A DNA stretch of 20,471 nt from a virus: positions 1 to 20,471 of IMG/VR virus record IMGVR_UViG_3300010160_000294. One strand, written 5' to 3'. The notes beneath the pieces are model-generated. The model saw only the letters and a list, made by a program, of their open reading frames with translations, was not told the DNA's origin and did not search any database. Each line of letters starts with the position of its first letter. Positions within the stretch are counted from its first letter, which is position 1. The translations under genes were made by a program, and so were the position numbers. Of this stretch, positions 12,169-18,464 are shown in pieces.

Positions 12169-13852
12169 ATAGTGTTCCTGAGTCGGCAAAGCCTGCTGGG
12201 TTACTTCGTGCACTAGCCATTGTTACAGAGGTCGATGACACGGCGTCGTTAGAGTAGGCCAACTTTTCAATTGAAGACAATCTTGCATTAGAGGTGTTTT
12301 GTCCTCCAGCAGCGTACCCAGCAGTTCCTGAGTTAGCAAAGGCTGTATGGTATTGACGCGGAGTAGACATTCCTCCACTTACAGCAGAAACGCTATCTGA
12401 TGAGAATGTTATTTTGTCAATTGTTGTAAAGTTGTTATTTCCACCTAAGAAGTAACCCGCAGTTCCTGAGTTAGCATGAGCCGCATTTCTTGCATTTAGA
12501 GAACTCAAAGTGGCAGAGGTTGTTGATTTTGAGTCATTAGAAAAAGTAATTTTATCAATGTAACTAGTAAGACTGCTTGTGTCTGTTCTGTTTCCTCCAG
12601 CAGTGTAGCCAGCAGTACCGCTGTTAGCCATTGCTCCAGTATTTCTATAAATGACGGCAGTTAAAGTTGCAGCAAGAGTTGTCCTAGCATCATTTGAAAA
12701 AGCAATTTTATCTATTGCAGCAGTTGTACCGCCACCAGTACTGCCTCCTAGTACATATCCAGCAGTACCGCTGTTAGCCATTGCTCCATGTTCTTTTCTA
12801 GCAGTTGCTAATGTAGTGCCTAGAGTAGAGACCACAGCGGTAGAGAATACAAGTTTGTTTATAGTAGTAGACGGTGATTGGCTTATTCCTGTTATGTATC
12901 CAGCAACTCCACTGTTAGACATAGCAGCAGATTCTTGTGTATTAGCACTTAGAGTTGCACTTAATGTACTGCTAGTTTCTGCAGGTAAAGATATCTTTTC
13001 GATAATGCTAGTTGCGCTAGAAGAAGTTTCGCCACCAGCAGTGTAGCCCGCCTTTGGATAAGCAGTAGGAGTGGCACTATTAGAGGCAGAAGACGCTGCA
13101 GAAGTTCCTAGTGGATTTGCAGCCGTTACAGTAAATGTGTATCCAGTACCATTTGTTAACCCTGAAACTGTTACTGGACTTGCTACACCAGTTCCAATAA
13201 TTGAGCCAGGGGTAGAAGTAACTGTAAACAAAGATGCGGTCTGTCCCGCTGGAGTAAATGCTACAGAGATTGCTCCAGTAGTTACTAAATCAGTAGCAGT
13301 AACGCTAGTAGGTGCACTAGGTGCTCCTGATACATTTTCTTTAAATACTCCATAGAGAGTTGCAGTTGAGTATTGGGCAAAATTACTTCCAGTACCAGAA
13401 GTCAATGTAATAGATGTAATTGAGGATGTGTTTGACCACAAGTTAGACATAAGCATAATCAATGCTTCATAAGCGGTTGCTGAATTATTTTCCGTAACGC
13501 TGTCAGAGTTAATAGATTTGTAATTTGAAGAGGTGTAGTTTGGTATACATATCTCTGCATTTCCAAACGTATTTGTTGTTGCTCCAGATGCTGGCATTGC
13601 TCCAACATATTGACTAGAACCACTGCTGGCCCTAGCACTTGTTACGTATCCTTGAAAATAGCGATACGCATAACTAGTTGCTGACCCATTATATGATATA
13701 TATATATCATCATCAGCGCCTGCGCGAGTTGACCTAGCACAGATTTTTATAACTAAATCAGTGTACGTTTGTGGAATAGAGGTAAAAGCAATGCTAGAAG
13801 CACCGCCTGCTCCTACAGTTACTGTTTGAATCTTCTTATGTGTGGTAGCCAT
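12167..13852 (-). CDS. Fibre protein: beta-sandwich, FN3 and six Kelch-like repeats
   Basis: This 561-residue protein has three parts. Residues 1-170 form the recurring beta-sandwich (AFTSIPQTYTDLVIKICARS, then ICIPNYTSSNYKSI and the end TATLYGVFKE). Residues about 178-262 form an FN3 domain (APSAPTSVTATD, then SLFTVTSTPGSIIGTG and a TGYTFTVTAANPLG end). Residues 269-561 hold six repeats of 46 to 51 residues, each starting GYxxGG, with a central IDKIxFSND and ending in an AMANSGTA-like segment; the repeats begin at Gly residues 268/318/365/415/466/512. This pattern suggests a Kelch-type beta-propeller, plausibly a carbohydrate-binding head. The chain ends ADSGTL, where a seventh repeat would begin. 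Receptor binding is inferred. Confidence 0.76.
   Translation of the reverse strand: MATTHKKIQTVTVGAGGASSIAFTSIPQTYTDLVIKICARSTRAGADDDIYISYNGSATSYAYRYFQGYVTSARASSGSSQYVGAMPASGATTNTFGNAEICIPNYTSSNYKSINSDSVTENNSATAYEALIMLMSNLWSNTSSITSITLTSGTGSNFAQYSTATLYGVFKENVSGAPSAPTSVTATDLVTTGAISVAFTPAGQTASLFTVTSTPGSIIGTGVASPVTVSGLTNGTGYTFTVTAANPLGTSAASSASNSATPTAYPKAGYTAGGETSSSATSIIEKISLPAETSSTLSATLSANTQESAAMSNSGVAGYITGISQSPSTTINKLVFSTAVVSTLGTTLATARKEHGAMANSGTAGYVLGGSTGGGTTAAIDKIAFSNDARTTLAATLTAVIYRNTGAMANSGTAGYTAGGNRTDTSSLTSYIDKITFSNDSKSTTSATLSSLNARNAAHANSGTAGYFLGGNNNFTTIDKITFSSDSVSAVSGGMSTPRQYHTAFANSGTAGYAAGGQNTSNARLSSIEKLAYSNDAVSSTSVTMASARSNPAGFADSGTL
12170..13048 (-). repeat. Six Kelch-like protein repeats encoded in tandem
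   Basis: Six diverged units of about 138 to 153 bases encode the consensus GYxxGG...IDKIxFSND...TxxATL...xAMANSGTA. The encoded spacing is 50, 47, 50, 51 and 46 residues. The copies are similar but not identical at the DNA level, which suggests old internal duplication. They would form a circular propeller if the first and last units close. Confidence 0.72.
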
Positions 13853-14367
13853 TATGCACTCGCAATTCCATAGAGTGTGAAAGTTGAACCAGCAGCAAAA
13901 GTACCGCTTGATTCAGAAGTAAAAGTTAAAGAAGTAATGGCTGCCGTGCTACGCCATAGTCCTGCTGTCATAAGAGTGTACTGGTTAGTATCAATACTGC
14001 TACTTCTTGATAAACATGATTTATAAGTGGTGGCATTAGCGTAATTAAAAATATCAATAGTTATAGGTGTCCAAGCATTTCCACTTGTAGCACTTGTAAA
14101 ACCTACTTTTTGTATAGCAACACTGGTTCCTCTAAAACTATTAGCAGATGAGCCTGCGTACCCAGCAGCACCAACCCAAGAGTAATTAGTTGCAGTATCG
14201 GAATTATATTGCAATTGTGTTGCGTAACCATCACCAACACTATTTTTTACTTGAAGGACAACTCGTAAGTCTGTATAAGAACCACTAATAGAAGAAAATG
14301 TAACAGATGCTGTAGCGCTTGCTAGGGTGTTAGTAGCAAGCGGTGTGTAAGTAATTCCTGCAGCCAT
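13852..14367 (-). CDS. Single-domain beta-sandwich fibre protein
   Basis: This 171-residue protein is again one copy of the locus-wide beta-sandwich. It has ASVTFSSISGSYTDLRVVLQ, a YNSDTATNYSWVGAAGYAGS strand region, ITIDIFNYANATTYKSCLSR, LWRSTAAITSLTFTSESSGT and the end STFTLYGIASA. It lies between two larger fibre proteins that carry the same module, and overlaps each by a TAATG. It is similar in size to 9895-10389. It could be an independent fibre subunit or a module that arose by gene splitting or duplication. No named family is assigned. Confidence 0.7.
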   Translation of the reverse strand: MAAGITYTPLATNTLASATASVTFSSISGSYTDLRVVLQVKNSVGDGYATQLQYNSDTATNYSWVGAAGYAGSSANSFRGTSVAIQKVGFTSATSGNAWTPITIDIFNYANATTYKSCLSRSSSIDTNQYTLMTAGLWRSTAAITSLTFTSESSGTFAAGSTFTLYGIASA

Positions 14368-15230
14368 TATGCCATCACCCCATAAAGTGCAAAATGACTA
14401 GCGCTTGTAAAACCAGCACCAGAACCAGAAAGAAGAGTTATTGAAGTAATTGCAGCGGTTGATAACCATAATCCACTTACTAATCCTACGCCCCAAAAGT
14501 TTCCGTTGTAAATATTGTTTGTTTCTACGCCTGTAAACGCACGAACAGTTTTGTTTTTAATTGTGTTGGTATAGTCCAAAATGTCTACAACGCCTGTTCC
14601 ATAAGTACTTGTTGCACCATTAGAGGCAGACATTAAAAAGTTATCTCCCATATAAGTAGCAGCGGCTGTTCCAGCACTTACTCCTGACCCTTGACCCCAT
14701 AAATTATGGATTCTGTAATTAGAACCCGTATCACCATTTATTCTAATGGTAATTCCATCAGCAATAGTGGTCTGAGCCCAACTAGTTTTAGCCATGTATC
14801 TAATTTGCAAATGAGTGTACGTGCTTGGAATTGAACTAAAGGTTATACTGCTAGCAGTAGAAGAAGTAGTAGTAGCAATAGAGAAGTAAGAACCAGCGGT
14901 GACAATTGCAGTAGATGCAGAGGCAGCACCTGCTGGACCTGTGGCTGTTGAGTTAACTCCAGCAGCGGTAAATGTGTAAGAGGTTGCATCACTCAAGCCC
15001 GAAACTGTTACAGGTGATGCTCCAGTAAATGTGGCTGGAGAAGTTGTTGGTGTGGGCGTAATAACAAAAGTAGTTGGTGTTCCACCAGTAGCAGCAGCAG
15101 TTGCTTCAACAGTAGCGGTGCCATCAAACGCACTTGTTACCGCTCCAACTGTAGCCCCATCTGGAACGTCGGCAATAGGCGTGTTACCGCCATTAACGCT
15201 CTTTAATGAAACCTTGTTAGTGATAGTCAC
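14367..15230 (-). CDS. Fibre protein: FN3 domain plus beta-sandwich module
   Basis: This 287-residue protein starts at GTG (15228-15230) behind a GAGG eight bases away. Its leader is MTITNKVSLKSVNGGNTPIA, then an FN3 domain (about residues 21-108) opening DVPDGATVGA and closing DATSYTFTAAGVNSTATGP. The beta-sandwich follows (about 113-287) with SSITFSSIPSTYTHLQIRYM, GSNYRIHNLWGQGSG, ILDYTNTIKNKTVRAF, LWLSTAAITSITLLSGSGAG and the end HFALYGVMA. The layout equals that of 10392-11231, which argues for duplication of the whole two-domain gene. The stop overlaps the next start by TAATG. Probable structural part of the adsorption apparatus. Confidence 0.74.
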   Translation of the reverse strand: MTITNKVSLKSVNGGNTPIADVPDGATVGAVTSAFDGTATVEATAAATGGTPTTFVITPTPTTSPATFTGASPVTVSGLSDATSYTFTAAGVNSTATGPAGAASASTAIVTAGSYFSIATTTSSTASSITFSSIPSTYTHLQIRYMAKTSWAQTTIADGITIRINGDTGSNYRIHNLWGQGSGVSAGTAAATYMGDNFLMSASNGATSTYGTGVVDILDYTNTIKNKTVRAFTGVETNNIYNGNFWGVGLVSGLWLSTAAITSITLLSGSGAGFTSASHFALYGVMA

Positions 15231-15253
15231 TTGATATACCTCTAACTAGTTAA

Positions 15254-15583
15254 TTAGGAGATTTCGCTGCCAAAGAGTGAGAAGGAGAGAGTAGCAGATG
15301 AAGCGTACACACGAACAACATCGGTAGTTGCTAGAGTAACTCCAAGAGTAAGAGCAGTTGTATCTGATGCTGCTACGGTCGCACCGTAGACGATGTAGTG
15401 CTTGGCTTCTACTGCAGCACCTGCTGGGCTAACCGCAATGCGGTAGGTGGCAGAAGAGGCTGCCTGGTTGCAGATGATGACTGTTGATACCACGGCTGAG
15501 GTTGATGATGGGACTGTGTACAGCGTAGTCAGCGTTGTTGCCGCTGGTGCTGCTTGAGCAATTGTCTTGTAAACTGTAGGCAA
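15254..15583 (-). CDS. Small phage tail/fibre-associated beta protein (109 aa, TTG start)
   Basis: The TTG at 15581-15583 is chosen as the start because a GAAGGAG ribosome binding site (15591-15597) lies seven bases before it and because family resemblance begins there (MPTVYKTIAQAAPAATTLTT). The open frame continues upstream to 15670, but those residues overlap the divergent promoter region and the plus-strand gene. Recognised blocks are LYTVPSSTSAVVSTVIICNQ, ATYRIAVSPAGAAVEAKHYI and TALTLGVTLATTDVVRVYAS, ending LFGSEIS. This small beta protein is common in phage tail-fibre loci; I cannot name its role. It is the first minus-strand gene left of the divergent region. Confidence 0.76.
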   Translation of the reverse strand: MPTVYKTIAQAAPAATTLTTLYTVPSSTSAVVSTVIICNQAASSATYRIAVSPAGAAVEAKHYIVYGATVAASDTTALTLGVTLATTDVVRVYASSATLSFSLFGSEIS

Positions 15584-15590
15584 AGTTCGA

Positions 15591-15597
15591 CTCCTTC
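15591..15597 (-). promoter_or_regulatory. Ribosome binding site deciding a TTG start
   Basis: GAAGGAG on the minus strand lies seven bases before the TTG at 15581-15583. It forms half of a 10-base perfect palindrome CCTTCGAAGG (15593-15602), so it could also be occluded in a small hairpin. No ATG is suitably placed, which makes the TTG start likely. Confidence 0.68.
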
Positions 15598-15643
15598 GAA
15601 GGGGATATGCATAGGTTAACTGGTACAGAAACTCTATGTGGGC

Positions 15644-15649
15644 TAAAGT
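15644..15649 (+). promoter_or_regulatory. Possible -10 box of a leaderless plus-strand transcript
   Basis: TAAAGT matches the TAnnnT -10 pattern and ends six bases before the ATG at 15656. No Shine-Dalgarno sequence is visible before this ATG. A -10 box at this distance would give a transcript that starts at or very near the ATG. No convincing -35 was found, so this is tentative. Confidence 0.35.
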
Positions 15650-15655
15650 AACAGT

Positions 15656-16657
15656 ATGAATTTGGTGCATAAATCGGTTTCTCAGGGCGGAAAATTAGCG
15701 CCCCTTATCCTGCCTCATAGCCTCACCTCTGGTATGGGCTTAATGAATCCCTCGATCTTTATCGATGACGATGGCGACATACTTGTCAACATCCGCCACG
15801 TCAACTACACGCTCTACCACTCAGAGCATGACCAACGATTCTTTAGCCCATGGGGGCCACTCTCATACCTGCATCCTGAAAAAGATCAGCGGCTAGTTAC
15901 GACCAACTACCTCTGCCGTCTTGATAAGGATCTCAATATCATCAACTACACTAAGGTTGATTACTCGGCACTTGATGTTCCACCTATCTGGGAGTTTGTT
16001 GGCGAAGAAGATTGTCGCATTACTCAGTGGGATGGTGACTACTACCTGATTGGTGTTCGTCGTGATACCACGACTAACGGCCAGGGTCGCATGGAGTATT
16101 CCAAGATCAAGTTAGACAAGAATCACTGGACAGCCAAAGAGGTACAACGAGTTCGTATACCGCCTCCTATCGATGTCAGTTCGTACTGTGAGAAGAACTG
16201 GATGCCTATCCTTGATATGCCGTATCACTTTGTGAAGTGGGCTATGCCTACTGAGATTGTTAAGGCTAATCCTGATAAGTCTGAGTGTGAGCAGGTACTG
16301 ACAAGAAGTACACCCTCTGTTCCTATTGATCAGCGTGGTGGTACTAACATTGTTTCTTGGGGCGATTACTACATCGCATTTACTCACGAAGTAAAGTTGT
16401 GGCGTAACTACTTGAATCAGAAAGACTCTATCTATCGACACCGCATGATTGTGTGGGACAAGGAGTTTAACTTCGTTGGTCTGTCAAAATCATTTGCATT
16501 CTTAGATACACCGATTGAGTTCTGTGTAGGAGCCGCTGTTCGTAACGGCAAACTACTGCTAAGTTTTGGTGTGCAAGATAACGCAGCCTTCGTACTAGAG
16601 GTACCGAAGAAGGTTGTAAATGGCTTAGTTACGGAGGCGATGGCGTATGGGAATTAA
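15656..16657 (+). CDS. Glycosidase/phosphorylase-like beta-propeller protein (GH43/GH130-like)
   Basis: This 333-residue protein has the strand-turn-strand repeats of a five-bladed beta-propeller. Seen motifs are NPSIFIDDDGDILVNIRHVN (31-50), FVGEEDCRITQWDGDYYLIG (114-133), YCEKNWMPI (177-185), RGGTNIVSWGDYYIAFTHEV (227-246), IYRHRMIVWD (259-268) and FCVGAAVRNGKLLLSFGVQD (289-308). In GH130-type phosphorylases and related viral proteins the EDxRI, EKNWxP, RGGT and FCxG...SFGxxD blocks line the sugar site, so a sugar-binding or sugar-cleaving role is likely; true catalysis is not proved. It opens the plus-strand cassette. The ATG lacks a Shine-Dalgarno sequence, and a TAAAGT lies six bases before it. 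The 3' end overlaps the next gene by 11 bases. Confidence 0.74.
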   Translation: MNLVHKSVSQGGKLAPLILPHSLTSGMGLMNPSIFIDDDGDILVNIRHVNYTLYHSEHDQRFFSPWGPLSYLHPEKDQRLVTTNYLCRLDKDLNIINYTKVDYSALDVPPIWEFVGEEDCRITQWDGDYYLIGVRRDTTTNGQGRMEYSKIKLDKNHWTAKEVQRVRIPPPIDVSSYCEKNWMPILDMPYHFVKWAMPTEIVKANPDKSECEQVLTRSTPSVPIDQRGGTNIVSWGDYYIAFTHEVKLWRNYLNQKDSIYRHRMIVWDKEFNFVGLSKSFAFLDTPIEFCVGAAVRNGKLLLSFGVQDNAAFVLEVPKKVVNGLVTEAMAYGN

Positions 16658-17207
16658 AGAGATAACAATCGCTCTTGCTGAAAAGCCTGAGGATGTACAA
16701 CTCAATTTTGATCTTGCAGAAGCCTACGACAGAGAGAAGCAGTATGCATCTGCTGCGGGCTTCTACTTGAGAGCCGCTGAACATGGGTACAAGACGCACC
16801 CACTCATCACCTACACATCACTTATCAAGATGTCGTTGTGCTGGTCCTACCAAGGCGATCGCGGCCGCACCGTGTACAACAACTTGATGCAGGCCGTTGC
16901 GTACTTGCCTAGTCGTCCAGAGGCGTACTTTATTCTCTCTAGAATTCACGAACGCAATAAGGAGTACCAGCAGTGCTACACCTATGCCGAGATGGGTCTG
17001 CTCTATGCAACAACCACCTTCAATAATCCACTGCCAGGATACGTCGAATACAACGGCTCCTACTGCTTGATGTTTGAGAAGGCTGTAGCAGGCTGGTGGT
17101 TAGGCCGCAAAGAAGAGAGTCAAGTTCTATTCCAGCATCTACTTGATGATCACCAGATGGCACCAGAGTATGTAAGCGGCTGCCTCAATAACTTAAAGTT
17201 GTTCTAA
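16647..17207 (+). CDS. TPR-like helical protein of the glycan cassette
   Basis: The 186-residue protein starts at ATG 16647 behind a GGAGG nine bases away, inside the end of the preceding gene. Its sequence is a series of helix pairs. DVQLNFDLAEAYDREKQYAS (17-36), AAGFYLRAAEHGYKTH and RPEAYFILSRIHERNKEYQQ (91-110), followed by CYTYAEMGLL, have the tetratricopeptide spacing of W/L-G/A-Y-A-P-type positions. TPR proteins of this kind often accompany glycosyltransferases, sometimes fused to them. It has no catalytic motif that I can see. It lies between the propeller protein and the methyltransferase, so it probably acts as a scaffold or as a helical glycan-enzyme partner. Confidence 0.7.
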   Translation: MGIKEITIALAEKPEDVQLNFDLAEAYDREKQYASAAGFYLRAAEHGYKTHPLITYTSLIKMSLCWSYQGDRGRTVYNNLMQAVAYLPSRPEAYFILSRIHERNKEYQQCYTYAEMGLLYATTTFNNPLPGYVEYNGSYCLMFEKAVAGWWLGRKEESQVLFQHLLDDHQMAPEYVSGCLNNLKLF

Positions 17208-17208
17208 T

Positions 17209-17739
17209 ATGTTTCCTAATTGGTTTAAGAGTGTAGAGAAGTACTTCCGTCATGTGCCTAATGAGCCACTTCGTGCATTACAGATCGGCACCTATACAGG
17301 CGATGCCACAGAGTGGCTACTAGATAACTGCGAGATCGAGTACCTCGATGATGTCGATACCTGGGAGGGAAGTGAAGAGAAGGCACATGATCAGATTGAC
17401 TTTACTTCCGTAGAAGACTACTACGACTCACGATTCAAAGATCCACGCATTACCAAGAACAAGATGACTAGCGATGAGTTCTTTAACTTGCCACATCGCA
17501 CCTATAACTTCATCTACATCGATGGCGATCACACTGCGTTACAGACTGCCCTCGATGGACTCAACGCCTTTAAACTCCTTGAGAAGGGTGGCGTCATGGC
17601 ATTTGATGACTACCTATGGAACTACAACGGAGACCCCTTCCTAGAGCCTAAGAGAGGCGTAGACGCCTTCCTAGCCGTATGTGAGGGTCAGTACACCATC
17701 ATTGAATCTGGCTATCAGTTGTGGATTGAGAAGTGCTAG
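17209..17739 (+). CDS. Class I SAM-dependent methyltransferase
   Basis: This 176-residue protein has the main class I methyltransferase signatures. ALQIGTYTGDATEWLLD (23-39) is the SAM-binding glycine loop, followed by DDVDTWEGSEEK (47-58), YNFIYIDGDHTALQTALDGL (99-118), and GGVMAFDDYLWNY (127-139). The IDGDHT and FDDY pair matches the Methyltransf_24-type family, which includes O-methyltransferases acting on sugars and natural products. The target here is probably a glycan made or bound by its neighbours. ATG 17209 lies one base after the previous stop with a weak ribosome binding site, so coupling is likely. Its stop lies inside the start of the next gene (GTGCTAG). Confidence 0.82.
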   Translation: MFPNWFKSVEKYFRHVPNEPLRALQIGTYTGDATEWLLDNCEIEYLDDVDTWEGSEEKAHDQIDFTSVEDYYDSRFKDPRITKNKMTSDEFFNLPHRTYNFIYIDGDHTALQTALDGLNAFKLLEKGGVMAFDDYLWNYNGDPFLEPKRGVDAFLAVCEGQYTIIESGYQLWIEKC

Positions 17740-18464
17740 ATAACGCCTGCTACGAGGTCTTTCATACGGATACTGGAAATAACTTACGTAATAAATCTTA
17801 TGAAGGAATTGTAGAGGCGCTCTCTTTTCTGCCTCGTCTAGGATCGCCCACGATGTATCTAAACACAGCAGATAAGGCTGAGGCTTTCGTTAATCAGACA
17901 CCTGGTTTTAAAGTCAACACAGTCCATGATTACTGCCAGCCAGGTGAGACATTCCCACCATCTGCTGGTGTTGTTGGTGTGTGGGCCAGTAACTACCTGG
18001 CGTATAAGAAGTTCCTAGAGACAGATTACGACACCTTAATTATTTTTGAAGATGACATCTTGGTGAGTAAGAACTTTAAAAAGATTGTCACCATGTACAT
18101 GCAGGAGTTAATGCCCATCTGGGACTTCTTCTCTTTCTTTGTTCCAGATGATTCTCTGTTTGCCTACAACGAGGCAGTGCATGATCTTGGTGAAGAATTT
18201 ACTTGCCGCTCATACCAGCAGTGGTCCTGTGCAGGTTATGCAGTCAGTCGCAAAGGTGCACAACGTGCAGTTGAGGATGTGGAATCACGAGGTATCAACT
18301 GCCCAGTTGACTGGTACATCTTTAATTTCCGCATGAAACAAGAAGCAGATCAGATGAAGTTTAATACCTTTACAGTAAAGCCTGGCGTATACCGCCCCAT
18401 TAAATTCTTATTAGAGGCAGCACAAATCAGTCAAATACATAGGGGTAGTACGGAACTGCTTTAG
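17733..18464 (+). CDS. GT25-like glycosyltransferase
   Basis: The 243-residue protein starts at GTG 17733, seven bases before the end of the methyltransferase gene. It has GVVGVWASNYLAYKKFLETD (79-98), LIIFEDDILVSKNF (102-115), where the EDD is the nucleotide-sugar/metal-binding DxD-like motif, a WSCAGYAVSRKGAQRAVEDV block (164-183) and PVDWYIFNF (191-199). The GxxASH/N-type helix, FEDDI strand, GYxxSxxGAxR and DWxxF order matches glycosyltransferase family 25, which includes LPS galactosyltransferases and the collagen galactosyltransferases of animals and giant viruses. The acceptor is unknown. Its TAG is directly followed by the stop of the convergent collagen-like fibre gene, with no bases between. 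Confidence 0.8.
   Translation: MLDNACYEVFHTDTGNNLRNKSYEGIVEALSFLPRLGSPTMYLNTADKAEAFVNQTPGFKVNTVHDYCQPGETFPPSAGVVGVWASNYLAYKKFLETDYDTLIIFEDDILVSKNFKKIVTMYMQELMPIWDFFSFFVPDDSLFAYNEAVHDLGEEFTCRSYQQWSCAGYAVSRKGAQRAVEDVESRGINCPVDWYIFNFRMKQEADQMKFNTFTVKPGVYRPIKFLLEAAQISQIHRGSTELL

Noticed and set aside
12157-12213. GTG start at 12213 for the coiled-coil protein
   Set aside because: It would overlap the fibre gene by 47 bases, while the ATG at 12156 has a good ribosome binding site.
6242-15230. Diversity-generating retroelement variable repeats in the fibre locus
   Set aside because: No reverse transcriptase, template repeat or adenine-biased pair of near-identical repeats was seen in the window; the repeated modules are old protein-domain copies.
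15243-15252. Perfect 10-base palindrome TAACTAGTTA in the short gap
   Set aside because: Short and AT-rich, without a T tract or matching site elsewhere that would suggest an operator or terminator.
15584-15670. Upstream extension of the 15254-15583 gene to an ATG at 15670
   Set aside because: The extension overlaps the divergent region and the plus-strand gene; the ribosome binding site and family start both point to the TTG at 15583.
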